Shown: positions 46,266 to 58,607 of the stretch, in pieces | Layout: every line of letters starts with the position of its first letter | Position numbering within the stretch: position 1 is the first letter of the stretch | NCBI RefSeq assembly: GCF_905147045.1 | Contig: NC_065888.1 | Span: 13,087,001-13,151,000, forward strand | DNA from: Nymphalis io | Lineage: Eukaryota > Arthropoda > Insecta > Lepidoptera > Nymphalidae | Reading direction: 5' to 3' | DNA length: 64,000 nucleotides | Notes under the pieces: generated by a model | What the model was told of the DNA's origin: nothing | Databases searched by the model: none | The model's input: only the letters and a program-made list of their open reading frames with translations | Made by a program: the position numbers and the translations under genes

Positions 46266-46863
46266 AGAGTCAACATGACGTCTGGGTAATTAACTTAATA
46301 AAGTAAATTTCAAATTTCTATATAAAGGATATCAACTTTTAAATACGAGCATTTATTTAATCCACGTTATAAAACGAATCGTATACAAAGTCGATTTTTA
46401 CCAACACCAAAAGTGTGTGCCAATTTCATGTTGATTGGTTGTGTGGTACTGGCTTTAAATTTGCTTGGAATATTTAAACCGCACATACTAACTGTGAACT
46501 TATAAAACTTTACTTCAAAGTAAAGTGGAACATTTATTTGTTGAACGTTACTCTGATATGTCCTAACCGATTCTACCACGACAGTCAATTTCAAGATAGA
46601 CTGGTGATCATTTACCATCAGGCTGTACTTTTAGACGGTCTTTTTACTATTTTGATAGTGATAGTAAAATTAATGGTACAAAATCGTATTCGACAGTGCA
46701 ATTCTATAATAACTTACATAACTTCTCACCCGCGTGCTATTATTTACTTATGGTGATGTCAATTTCGCATATCACTTTCTGACATTTCACGACCGATTTC
46801 GAGTTCGGTCTTATTGAAAAGCCCTATGGTTAATATGTACAAACGACAAATGTGCTGGCTTGC

Positions 46864-46905
46864 CAGCAATTCCTTGAACGGTAGATACCGTTCAAGGAAT
46901 TGCTG
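46864..46905. repeat. 20-bp perfect hairpin with 2-nt spacer
   Basis: CAGCAATTCCTTGAACGGTA (46864-46883), GA, then its exact reverse complement (46886-46905). Mixed base composition, not a simple repeat. Confidence 0.9.
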
Positions 46906-47267
46906 ATCAAACTAGATAGTTTACATAAAATTTCAAGGACGGCAACCGTAGCAAGAAAGCTATAAGCTCGATACGGCTATTTACGCGTGGACTCACGCGC
47001 AGTTACACAAGCGAGACGCATCGGACTCACGCGCAAGCGATTAACCTTATAAAGTTTTACGTGTCGTGCACCACGTGACATTGACTCCTGGCTTTATTAT
47101 AACGTTCAAGGTTACGGGGGCCCATAAGATTTTAAATACACTTACAAATAAGCTTTACTTCTATGGCTGCGGGCGCTTTCTACGTAACGATATTATATTA
47201 TCTGATAAACGAACTGATCACAAACGAACCTATGATTGAAAAAACCGGAATTACAGTACCTTATAAT

Positions 47268-47410
47268 TTCATCTTGGGTGCGGTGGTTAAGGAAAACATA
47301 GTGAAACTATATATGTTGGTTGTTATTCTAAATATAGCATGTTTAATAAGCTCTAAACCATCTCCTTAACTGGAGAGGAGGCATTAGTCGAGTAGGACAT
47401 TTAAAAGCGA
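47268..47410 (+). repeat. Family B remnant, 3' half
   Basis: AAGGAAAACATAGTGAAACTA, then CTAAACCATCTCCTTAACTG and GAGGAGGCATTAGTCG. It explains the end of an open frame at 47163. Confidence 0.55.
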
Positions 47411-47484
47411 TAACTGTAATATTAATACGCTAGAATAACAGGCTAGCAAAAGACCGTGAGGAGTGACACAGAGAAAACTAACTA

Positions 47485-47503
47485 ACTAACTAACACCAGC
47501 GGT
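47485..47503. repeat. Short (AACT)n tetranucleotide repeat
   Basis: AACTAACTAACTAACTAAC, about five units. Confidence 0.8.
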
Positions 47504-48295
47504 GGACGAAGTAAGACTGGACTAATCATAATAGTTTCGTGTATATTTAGACGGACAGAAATTTCCTTTCATCTTTTTAAAGTAGGCTTACGAAAGAAAT
47601 TTAATAAGTAAATTATTTTCAAATCGATTTTCAGGTCGTTTTTTATCGTTAAAGTTATGAACTATACTAAAAATTTATAACACTTCCAAACAAAGTTTGT
47701 CTATTAAACGAGTTTTTATTTTACAACAAAGACAAAGACTTTCTTGTAAAATTTAGCTTTTGTCACTTCGGCCTGTAAACTATCTCTATTTATAAAACAA
47801 ACGTGGATACATTGCTTTGTTGCTGCGCGATAGAAGAACACAGCCCAAATACTATTTCGTAATTTATAGTATTAATTTACTAGTAACGATGAAATGAAAC
47901 AATAGTTATAAAATTCATTACTTACCTCAGTCTTGTATACTTTGACTTTTTAAGAGAGCTAAAAAAGGTTTCAATCGTTTTGAAGCACACCTTAAAATTT
48001 GTTTACGCACCGAAAATAATGAGTATTGCGTGTTAACTACATATATAAATGATATAATTTGGTGTGTGATGTATAATAATTACAATCGTTCTTAATAAGG
48101 ATGGGTTCCTTCTTATTATTGAGATTTTATTTAAAAAATAAATCACATCAAATAATAATAACGTGTTTGTTATAATGTTTTGTATTCACGGTAATAATAA
48201 TTCACGCACTTGTAATTATTAAAATTGTAATTAGCGTATATCGTCCATATGTTAGATTTAACGCCTGGTTTTGTTTTCGCAAATATATTAATTAA

Positions 48296-48390
48296 TTTGT
48301 GGCACTCATTGATCTAGTGCTGACTTATAAGGCCCGAGGATATGGTGTCACTCCTCTGGTCAAGCCAAATACATTTTTTTGAGTAGGCCG
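48296..48390 (+). repeat. Family C tRNA-like head, diverged
   Basis: ATTGATCTAGTGCTGACTTA then TAAGGCCCGAGGATATGG; ends where a family A copy begins. Confidence 0.45.
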
Positions 48391-48407
48391 GATATCTGCC
48401 TGCGCAA

Positions 48408-48677
48408 TGCCTTACCTGGTGGTTGGGCTTTGTGCAGACCCATCTGGGTGGTTACCACCCACTTATCAGATATTCTACCGCTAAGCAGCAATACTTAGTT
48501 TTATTGCGTTCTGGTTTGAAAGGTGAGTGAGCCAGTGTAACTACAGGCACAAGGGACATGACATCTCAGTTCGCAAGGTTGGTGGGGCTTTAACACTGCA
48601 AGGAACGGTTAATATATCTAACACCGCCAATGTGTATGTGCGACGAGTATAACAGGCGATTTATATATAAAAAATAA
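48408..48677 (+). repeat. Family A repeat
   Basis: GGTTGGGCTTTGTGCAGACC through GGTGAGTGAGCCAGTGTAAC, then a degenerate 3' part. A C-like tRNA head at 48296-48390 lies directly before it. Confidence 0.75.
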
Positions 48678-48983
48678 GAAAAGCGCTTTAAAGCCTTATT
48701 TTCTTTAAAAGAGTGAACAGATAAATCCATAGCACATATTGCGGATGTAACATATGTGCAAGTCTCAATAAAAAATATATATTCTGTAATTAAAATAAAA
48801 CAACAAGTTTCATGATGTATGACGAGTACCTACGTACTCTTGTAAAATTAAAAACAAATAAACAAGTAATCATTTGATGATATCTAGCCGTTACCTTTCT
48901 TAGTGGTATTATTGTTTCCGGTATCTAAGATTACTAGTGGAGCAGGTGTCTGGTACCGTATGTCCTTTTCTGTATCCTTGATA

Positions 48984-49082
48984 ACGTGAATGCAAATTTT
49001 CATGATAATTTGTGAGTAGCTCAGACGAGAAAGCGAAACAAACAAACTCACTTTTGCATTTATAATATTAGGAAGGATGATT
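48984..49082 (-). repeat. Family E remnant
   Basis: On the - strand CCTAATATTATAAATGCAAA, then GTGAGTTTGTTTGTTTCG. Confidence 0.55.
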
Positions 49083-50801
49083 TCAAAACCTACGTCATTC
49101 AAAGTTTACAGCTCAATATTAATCGACAACGTTTTACCGATCAGCATTATAAAAAATGATGACTTCGACACCGTTTAAACGATTGCCGCGAAAGTTGCTA
49201 CATATATGTATTTTTCGACGGTTTTTACATACAATTAACTTTGTTGCAACTAACCTCTAGATGGTATCAACTTCTCGTATGGAAGTTAATATGCACTATA
49301 CATTCAAATAATTGCCATGACAATTGTTTTTTGTGCTGTCTTGTAGGCTCCACGGACGTTCAGTGTCATCAATTCAGATTTTGATAGTTTGATGTGCTTG
49401 GATAATTTTATTTCCAGACAGCATCACAATAAATTGTAATTTTTCTTTTGTTTTGATTTCATCATGCTTTATGTCAGTTTTGTTACTCGTAAAAAAAAAT
49501 TTGGAAATTGATCTTATTTTCATTCTGGATGCCAACGCTGGTTTGGATGGCGTTCGGCCATCATGTCCATGATGGGGTCATCTCTATTATGGATTTTAAC
49601 GCCATTGTAAGGTTATAGTCCAAATCACCTCAGAAGTCGCTTAATTTTAATCCGTATTGTAATCGAAGTTAGTTAAAGTTGATGTGATCGTTCCCATAGG
49701 CAGTCTCAGCTTAGCAAAGTAATACTGTATGGTATTAACGAAGTGTATTTAACGTAACACATGTTTTACTCATTCAAGTCTCTAATGATCTGTTACGCTG
49801 CGAATTACGTCACCAAGTAAGTACATCGATAAACTTAATATTGCGATTACAGCGATGACGTATTGGGAAATATTATAGATAGTTATTTTTGTATCTCAGA
49901 TTTACTTGAATAATAGTTAACCTACCAAATTATCTGTATTTTGTGTTTCAATGGCACATTAACATAATATAATAATTTACTAAATTCCTTAATATGCTTT
50001 AATGTGCTGTGTTATCTTATACAATTGGGCATTAAACTTATGATACGATTATAATAGTCTAAACTCTTAATGTATCAGGAGTCTGTAACTTTTATATCAC
50101 TTGGCGGTTCTTCTACCTGCAACTAATATCGGCAATTGTTAAAACTTCTTCTAGGAAATGATTTTTGAATAAAATAAATAATCGTACTATCGACGGACGG
50201 ACGAACGCATGAATATTGTTACTGTTGTTCATCGTATCGGTGCTAACAAGCGGAATTAGGGAAGGATACACAAGCAGGACGTCTGCGAAGATTTTCGTAA
50301 CGTTTCCTCCAATTATGCAATTGCACCTGCAACATTCTGCATTAGTGAAAGTCTGGCTCGGCAGCCGCACGCCTCTTTGACTCTACAACGTAATAGTTGT
50401 ATATTTCAAATAGTGTTCGGTTAATCAGCGGTTAACGTTTGAGTTGGAAACCACCGAAAATTGGTGTATAAGGTTAGTGGCAATGTGGTTCAACGTGTCT
50501 ATGGTTCAGTCCGGGAAGAAGAAGGTTTTGTGCTTCGAGTGAGTAGATAAATGTTTACAGGCCGATAAAATCTTGGAATTTACAAAAAAAAAAACTTTAA
50601 AAACAGTCCGCTTCCTAATTAACCTTCGTTCATTAAAATTTACTGAATAATTAATCGTATTGTATTTTTTTTTATAAGGCAAAAATTAGATAACTTTATT
50701 TATTCATATTTTTTGCAAAACAATATTAACGATACGAATTGTGGATATTCGTTAATAATTATTATAATAATTTCGTTTTTATTCGCTTTACAAAATTATG
50801 T
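49083..50801. other. Non-coding stretch
   Basis: Apart from the low-copy repeat at 49525 no feature is supported. An 85-codon - strand frame at 50113-50370 has no family resemblance. Confidence 0.4.
49525..49655. repeat. Low-copy repeat shared with 17.35 and 17.85 kb
   Basis: TTTGGATGGCGTTCGGCCAT then ATGATGGGGTCATCTCTATT and ATGGATTTTAACGCC parallel the flanks of the 17.4-kb insert. Confidence 0.45.
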
Positions 50802-50853
50802 AATTATATATGTATGCAATATATATATATATATATTGCATACATATATAATT
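50802..50853. repeat. Perfect 52-bp palindrome next to a TA microsatellite
   Basis: Arms of 19 bp (AATTATATATGTATGCAAT) flank (AT)7. A long (TA)n follows at 50862-50914. Confidence 0.85.
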
Positions 50854-50860
50854 GACTTGA

Positions 50861-50861
<1 letters not shown>

Positions 50862-50914
<53 letters not shown>
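50862..50914. repeat. TA dinucleotide microsatellite
   Basis: Uninterrupted alternating T and A, just after the 52-bp palindrome. Confidence 0.9.
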
Positions 50915-50916
<2 letters not shown>

Positions 50917-51108
50917 CATTAACAAAATAAAAAATAAATAGTGTTTTAAATGTGTATATATTTATATATATAACTGCAGGTACATAACATTTTGACGGAC
51001 GGACGGTTAGATGTTCGTTCGTGTTAAGTTGAGAAATTGAAAACCACTATTACATAACTTAAATTGAAGGTTATATACGTTAGAAATATAACAATTTTCT
51101 ATGAAAGA

Positions 51109-51147
51109 TTAATCAAACGCGACATCCCAGATGTCGCGTTTGATTAA
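51109..51147. repeat. 17-bp perfect hairpin
   Basis: TTAATCAAACGCGACAT (51109-51125), spacer CCCAG, exact reverse complement (51131-51147). Confidence 0.9.
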
Positions 51148-51811
51148 TTATTGATCGATTATCGATTATTGATTGATTTTTTATATATTATATTGATTAA
51201 TTATTTGTCGTTCACTAATGCCTCGTGGCCTCATTCTTACGGAATAAAAAACCTATGTCATTTACACTTTATGCAACATTAATGTTCTTCTGTTGCTTCG
51301 TTGTTGCGGAAAAGAGATAGAAACAAATACACTTTCCCATTTAAAACATAAGTAGGGTTCTAGTTTGGTTTATATTGATTTAAATAGAATTTAAAACGTT
51401 ATTATATACAGGAATTTTCCTTTGCTCATATTATATAAAATGAGAGAAGGTATTCGTTACAAAAAAAATCTTGTACAATAGACTTCTATCGACATCGTTA
51501 GGAAAAATACAGGCGTTATTGTTATGAACCGGTCCGAATTTACATTAGTTACGTGCAAAAGTATTTGAAATAACAAATCTTTGCTTATCAAAACGACATT
51601 ATTTTGCATTATACTTCTTGTAATTTTTTTATTATATTATATTTATATTGTATTCTAGAATTTACTATTTGTAATATATTAAGGTAAGTATTAAAGTTTT
51701 GACTTGAGTATATATTAATCTAATTTTACTGGTTCAAACTCCGGCAAACACCATTGATTAATATCATTTGCTTGTTTTTATGTCATCGATGATTTCGAAA
51801 TTTATACATTT

Positions 51812-52097
51812 TAGGTAGGGCTTTGTGCAAGCTCGTCTGGGTAGGTACCATCCACTCATCAGATATTCTACCGCAAAACAGCAATACTTGATATTGTTGT
51901 GTTCCGGTTTGAAGGGTGAGTGAGCCAGTGTAATTACAGGCACAAGGGACATAAAATCTTAGTTCCCAAGGTTAGTGGCGCATTGGCTATAAGCGATGCT
52001 TGACATTTCTTACAATGCCAATGTCTTAGGGCGTTTGGTGACCACTTACCATCAGGTGACCCATATGCTCGTCCACCTTCCTATTCTATAAAAAAAA
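51812..52097 (+). repeat. Family A repeat, near full length
   Basis: GGTAGGGCTTTGTGCAAGCT to CTATTCTATAAAAAAAA; close to the 58.3-kb copy. Confidence 0.88.
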
Positions 52098-53324
52098 GCA
52101 ATTGCCGCAAAAGCCGTAACTGTTAACATACAACTCGCAATGCAATATAATAATGTAAATGGAATATTATTACTCTTTAAAAATAAAGGGAAGGAATAGA
52201 ATGTTTCTGTAATATATAAGCTACGTTTAACTTTATACCTTGTCACCACAGTGACTTGTTGCTTATTAGGAACTTCGTATAATATAATTAAAGATCAATA
52301 ATTAAATCGAGTGGAATTTGTACGTATTTAAATTTTCGTTCGGCTATGCGCCCCGATTTCGTCTTCGACCAACAATTTGTTGATCGAATCGATTGAATGT
52401 AAAATTATGGTTCAACCACTAGTATTATTACATATTTCGTATCCCGTGGCGCGATCGATCTGTCCGTACTCTAATATTATCTTAGGCAACTTTTTTGTTA
52501 TGGGTTTTAACTTATGAGTCCCAAACTAGATTAACGTTATTTTTATACATTAAATGAGCTTAAGGTTTTGTTTTTTAATATAAAATTATAATGCACATTC
52601 TAATGGACATCGGGGAGGGTACTAATGATAAAAGATCATTTCGGACAATGTAATAAATAAAACGATTCTCACATTTACGAATCGTGATAATTTTTAGAAC
52701 AAATCAATAGGTACGTAAGTGCTAAAATGCTTCAATTTAAATTGCTTGCAATCAAATGCTTTTTTTTTTTGGTAAGAATTAATATTAGTAATAATACTTA
52801 GAATTAAAATTTTCATTTTTGATAATTAATTAGCGAGTATGCAATCTTATTTTTCTCTGATGGTTAGAATTAATTCGTCATGGACTTTACTTAATATTAT
52901 TTTATTTAAATTTTATAGATCTAAAAAAAAACATAGTTATATCAACAATTATCATATATCACCTTATTGTAAATTTCGATCCAGTGCACAAAAATATTGT
53001 ACAAAGTTTTCGACTGATCGATCGGTCACAACAAAATATAATTTCTAAAAAAATATAGTTGAACAAATTGCATAAATAGCAAGCATTTCATTAGTGTATA
53101 TCGTAACAAGTATGTCAATGTGAAGGTGAGCGCAATACGTGGGGTAACCTGCGTGTGCGCAACGTGACTTGCTGAGAAATGTTTGGTTTTTAACGATTAG
53201 TTTATTCAAATTAAAATAACGATCCGGTTCTGTCAAATTTGTCACACACGAATAGAATTCGTATCGAAACGTACGTAATTGATAGTATTGATGTAAAAAT
53301 ATAGAAATATACAGTAGTATATAT

Positions 53325-53525
53325 ATTCGTTAGAACACGTGGATCTTAATAGAAGATCACACTTTAAAATCCAGGCTTACCTATTTTTCACGTGCGTAAT
53401 TATATGTTTATAATTATAGTAATACGTGCTCAGTGATGAAGGAAACATTGAAATTTTGCCACATGTAAATAACCAACAAACCCGAAGTGGACCAAAATCT
53501 TGGAATAAGCTACACTGATGATGGT
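53325..53525 (+). repeat. Family B SINE, diverged, in the long-TIR unit
   Basis: TTAGAACACGTGGATCTTAA head, TTTGCCACATGTAAATAACC middle. Confidence 0.7.
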
Positions 53526-53550
53526 TTTCCCTGGTGTGGAATTCTTTAAG

Positions 53551-53831
53551 CTTTTTTTTTATAGTATAGGTAGGTAAACGAGCATATGAGCCATCTGATG
53601 TTAAGTGGTCACCAACGCTCATAGAAATTGGCATTGTCAGAAATATTAACCATCTCTTACATCCCATGTTCATATCTGATGTTATTTTCCTTGTGTCTGT
53701 AATTACACTGGCTCACTCACCTTCCAAACCGGTACACAACAATACCAAGTACTGCTGTTCTGCGGTAGAATATCTGATGAGTGGGTTGTACTTACCCAGA
53801 CGAGCTTGTACAAAGCCCTACCACCAGTACC
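53551..53831 (-). repeat. Family A repeat inside the long-TIR unit
   Basis: T-run tail first, ACCACCAGTACC at its 5' end. It directly follows a family B remnant on the other strand. Confidence 0.85.
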
Positions 53832-55288
53832 ACCATATATATAAAGCGCATCTCATAACGTACATTGTCGTTGAACGTTGCCTGTATAATTACTAATTAA
53901 TGGCTTATGTAAAATGTTTCCTAGTTATTGCGTAAACATTGTCTAACTCATCGTGAATGTGATTTTTTAAACTTTTAATAAAATAAGATTTAGTTAATGT
54001 AGTCCCTTCATATAATATACCTTACGACTATTCTATTATTTTAATATTTAAAAAACATTTTATTGTAGCATGGACAGAATCATAAAGTATATAATAAATT
54101 AACCAGCGGGCTAAACTTCGGGTATGATATAATATGTAAGTACACGAATTTTGGTTAGTTTTCGAAATATATGTTAAAATATTTGTAACAAGTCTAACTA
54201 CACTTAGTTAATATTGAGTTAAAAAATGGTAGGACAAAAGCTCACAGCCAGCTACGGTTGAAATTATGACTTCACATTGCAAAACAGTTCGTACTTCCAA
54301 TATGGCGTAAGGCGTGACAAACACAGACACAAATCACAATATTATTTTTTTTGTCAATAGTGATAATGTAGTTATGTAGATTAATAATAAAAAAAAAATA
54401 TATAGAGATGATTTTGTTAAATATTTTATATTATGGGATGTATAGTATTTTTAAGATAAGAAACGTACACAAATTACGATCCACAAATTAAATTCAACAC
54501 GCGATAACGGAATTAAAACCGGAAAAAATGTAATTACGTAAATAACTAATATTACCTTAACAGGAAGCCTTAAGTGTTAAAACGTTTTCACATTTTCCGA
54601 TATGATATCAAGTAACAATACAATGTCAAATTTGAATTAAGCTTTTGTTCACGATTGAAGCATTTGATTGCAAGCAATTTAAATTTAAGCATTTTAGCAC
54701 TTACGTACCTATTGATTTGTTCTAAAAATTATCACGATTCGTAAATGTGAGAATCGTTTTATTTATTACATTGTCCGAAATGATCTTTTATCATTAGTAC
54801 CCTCCCCGATGTCCATTAGAATGTGCATTATAATTTTATATTAAAAAACAAAACCTTAAGCTCATTTAATATATAAGAATAACGTTAATAAATGTCACTT
54901 CTTATAGACTCTGTAACTACGTCCTATATATAATATTATAAGGGTATGCCGCTTAAATCCTACTCACACTACTCGTCTCGGGTTAATTAAACGCTCTCGG
55001 TGTCTAATAACGAAGGTATGGAAGTCACTTTATACATACTGACGTTATAAATGCGCTGCAAAATGCAATACTAAATAATGTTTACATTTTATCATACCTT
55101 TTAATCTTATTGCATAAATATTGATAATAATGGATACTCGGGCAAGTAAATATGCCTGTTTTTCAATGTCATTCATATTTATTATTACAATTCATTATCA
55201 ATTGTAGATTAACCTAAGCGCAAACATGCACAGCGGCGTATTATACGCAATAAGACTAACTTGATGAATATATATAATTAATATAATT

Positions 55289-55551
55289 GTGCTCGTTTGG
55301 GTAGGTACCACCCACTCATCAGATATTCTACCGCAAAACAGCAGTACTTGATATTGTTGTGTTCCGGTTTGAACGGTGAGTGAGCCAGTGTAATTACAAA
55401 AATCTTAGTTCCCAAGGTTCCCCATGCGCCACGCATTGGCTATGTAAGCGATGGTTGACGTTTTTAACAATGCCAATGTCTAAGGGCGTTGGTGACCACT
55501 TACCAACAGGTGGCCCATATGCTCGCCCGCTTTCCTATTCTATTAAAAAAG
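55289..55551 (+). repeat. Family A repeat, 5'-truncated
   Basis: TTTGGGTAGGTACCACCCAC to TATTCTATTAAAAAA, with a small internal deletion after GTAATTACA. Confidence 0.85.
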
Positions 55552-56722
55552 CACTACACCTTTGTGGAAAGTAAACTCGGTATTTCAAAAGTACTGCTTC
55601 TCTTATAATATACTTTTTAATGGCTGAACATTATGTGCGAACATTTGACCTTGTGACCCTCTATAAAAGATTAACGATCTTAATCGGTTTCAATAAGGTT
55701 GGAGAATAGGTTATTATTATGAAATTTCTTGGGCACAATGAAAGTAAAATTCCAATTTTGCTATATTGTAATATTTTAACGTCCCCGATGGGCTAAATAC
55801 TTACATGTCCATGGCAATCATTGATATCAAATACTGTACCGACTCGATAACTTTAGTATGAGAAACAAAAATTTTGAGTTTTTAGGCCTGATTGAGAGGC
55901 CGTATCATACCGTACCCACAACTTGAAGGTCTTGGATTTCCCTTTTTTTTAAATACCTCAATTTTTTTTTAGTTACACATACAAAAACGTTATAAGGAAG
56001 TGAGATTCATATATAATTTTTAATTTAATATAAAAAAATATTTGTTATTTTTTTTTAATTTTAAAGCGGTTCACACATATACAAGAATGTTATCGTCTGT
56101 TTTTTTTTTTAATTTCATTATATGATGTAAAAAACTAAAAACAACTTTGACATTGAATTGCCATGATATCATTGGTTGACATTGAACAACCTATAGTATT
56201 ACATAACGGGTTAATAAAAAAATGGCGTTTAGTCTCGGCGAAGTTGTAACCGGAACTTTGGAAGTAAAGTTACAATGTTATATTATGTGAAATGTTAATT
56301 ATATGCCTAATATTAGTGTAGTAATTAAATAATTATTTGTAATGCCTTTTATTATATAGTTAATATAATATGGCTATTTGCCATATTAAGTTATTATATT
56401 TTAGACAACCGTTACTATCTAATAATTTAAATATTGTATTTATTATTATTTATTTATATGTATAATTCAAATAGGCATTACGTACGTTAAAATGGCAGAA
56501 GTTGAAGCCGCGGGTTTTGCTGGTATACAGATAAATTAATAAATAAATAAAACTAAATTGCAAATATGTACATCATATTTAATAAACTATTAGACTGTAT
56601 AAAAAATAATAAATGATCTCCTTGAGCTGAATTATCTGAGTTAATCTAATAAGCACATGTATTAACACATTAACCGGTTTTCGCTTGTTTATATACTTGT
56701 ATTATTAAAGTAAAAATAATTA

Positions 56723-56968
56723 TTCACCGTCTGTAAATGTCCCATTGCTGGGCTAAGGCCCCTCTCCAGTGTTAAGGAGAAGGTTTAGAGCTTATTCCAC
56801 CAGCTCCAATGCGGGTTGGTGGATATACATATGCAAGTGTACAGGTTACCTCACGATGGTTTCCTTCACCGCCAAATATGAGATGAATTATGAAGACTAT
56901 GAACATGAAAATTAAGAGGTGCTTACCTGAGTTTGGGATTCACATAAAAACATGGGCCATTTCGGCAG
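56723..56968 (-). repeat. Family B SINE, first of a tandem pair
   Basis: CGTCTGTAAATGTCCCATTG tail to GGGCCATTTCGGCA head. The next copy follows within a few bases in the same direction. Confidence 0.85.
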
Positions 56969-56971
56969 TTC

Positions 56972-57246
56972 ATGGTAACAGCCTATGAATTCTCACTGCT
57001 GGGCTATGGCCTCCTCTCCCTTTTTGAAGAGAAGGTTTGGAGCTTATTCCACCACGCTGCTCCAATGCGGGTTGGTGAAATACATATGTGGCAGAATTTC
57101 AGTGAAATTAGACACACGCAGATTTCCTCACGATGAATTACAATCACAAATTAAGCACATGAAAATTCAGTAGTGCTTGCCCGGGTTGGAATCCACGATC
57201 ATCGATCATGATTCACGCGTTTTTACACTGGACCATCTCGACATTT
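56972..57246 (-). repeat. Family B SINE, second of a tandem pair
   Basis: GTAACAGCCTATGAATTCTC tail to GACCATCTCGACATTT head. Confidence 0.88.
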
Positions 57247-57506
57247 CATACACAATTTTTATTAATTAGGGTCAGACGTTATAAAAACGAGATTCTGTAG
57301 TTTTCGCGTGATTGTATAATTCCCACGGCCGGTTTCTGAATACCATAGGATCAACGAACTTGATAGGTATGTACATTTTAATTGAGTTGTTCGATAAATC
57401 TTTAATGTTCGATAATCTTGTCTATAGATAAAAGTCTTATTCTTGTATTAATTTTTTATAGTTTTCGTTATTCGCTTCGCTAATCATTACATTCTTACTA
57501 ATAATG

Positions 57507-57869
57507 TCCTCCAGACCGATTTCGGTCACGGCAGCCAATCTCAAGAGAGATAAACCAACTACGCAGGAGATATTATAGTGCACAAGTGTGTGTGCAAACA
57601 CAGGTGCACTCTCTATTCCCTAACTCTCATAATCCGATGGGACGGCAATCCGACACGAACGGAAAGAGTTCAGGCGCAGGGCCAACGGCTTTACGTGCTT
57701 TCCGAGGCACGGGAGTGAAAACACTTCCAGCTTCCAGACTCCGGGCTGCTACTGAGAATTTTCTGACAGAAAAACCCAATAACTTTTTATTGGCCCGACC
57801 TGGGAATTGGACCCAGGACCTCCGGGTCTGCGGCCTTACATCAAGCCATTAGACCAACGAGGCAGTCAT
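57507..57869 (-). repeat. Family C SINE, longest copy
   Basis: From AGACCGATTTCGGTCACGGC to the head ATTAGACCAACGAGGCAGTC. Box B region is TGGGAATTGGACCCAGGA (complement). The open frame across it is not a gene. Confidence 0.8.
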
Positions 57870-58317
57870 ACTAATATTAGACATAGGGCATATAACCCAT
57901 CAACACCCCCCTCCTACCATACGTGGGTGACCTACGATAACTAGTATTATTATACATGAAATTCCCCGCCACGTCTGTATATCTGGTTTCAGCCAGCTTC
58001 TCGAAAACTGCCACGTTCTCTCGATTCTTTATAATTATATTTCAATGTGATGTTATGATTTCTATAGCGTTATATGAAGCAGCCTCGGCCTTCCGGATGA
58101 TATACTTGTAGATAATAAATAGTCTTTGTCAGTACGCTCCCACTCACTCTAGCACAGATAATACAAATGTTCCGATGGTATAATTATAACTATATTGTGA
58201 GATAAAACGTTTGAATTTTAATGTAACATTTATTTGATCGCAGAAAGCTTTATTTATTTATTTATTTTGGGAAACATACAGCATAATATAATACATAAAC
58301 ATTTGATAACAATATAC

Positions 58318-58607
58318 TGGTGGTAGGGCTTTGTGCAAGCTCGTCTGGATAGGTACCACCCACTCATCAGATATTCTACCGCAAAACAGCAGTACTTGAT
58401 ATTGTTGTGTTCCGGTTTGAAGGGTGAGTGAGCCAGTGTAATTACAGGCACAAGGGACATAAAATCTTAGTTCCCAAGGTTGGTGGCGCATTGGCTATAA
58501 GCGATGGTTGACATTTCTTACAATGCCAATGTCTAAGGGCGTTTGGTGACCACTTACCATCAGGTGGCCAATATGCTCGTCCACCTTCCTATGCTATAAA
58601 AAAAAAT
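58318..58607 (+). repeat. Family A repeat, full length
   Basis: Begins CTGGTGGTAGGGCTTTGTG and ends in AAAAAAAAA; one of the best copies for a consensus. Confidence 0.9.

Larger units (their letters stand above)
45136..48295. other. Probable intron sequence of the unidentified gene
   Basis: Holds the hairpins at 46027 and 46864, two family B remnants, and a GC-richer patch at 46925-47120 with GGACTCACGCGCA repeated near 46988 and 47019. No exon recognised. Confidence 0.4.
52530..54889. mobile_element. 2.36-kb unit with ~232-bp terminal inverted repeats
   Basis: 52530-52762 and 54658-54889 are inverted copies with about three mismatches by eye. TTAA is present at both outer edges (52531-52534 and 54885-54888), as expected for a TTAA-targeting (piggyBac-like) element. 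The interior has family B (53325) and family A (53551) copies and no transposase. It may instead be a local inverted duplication. Confidence 0.7.

Noticed and set aside
47163..47369. 68-codon frame with hydrophobic stretches, MAAGAFYVTILYYLINELIT...
   Set aside because: Its second half overlaps a degraded family B SINE and no splice signals or homology support it.
50113..50370. 85-codon - strand open frame
   Set aside because: No family resemblance, no flanking splice sites of note, and typical of chance frames at this length.
57586..57852. 88-codon + strand open frame
   Set aside because: Antisense reading of a family C SINE.
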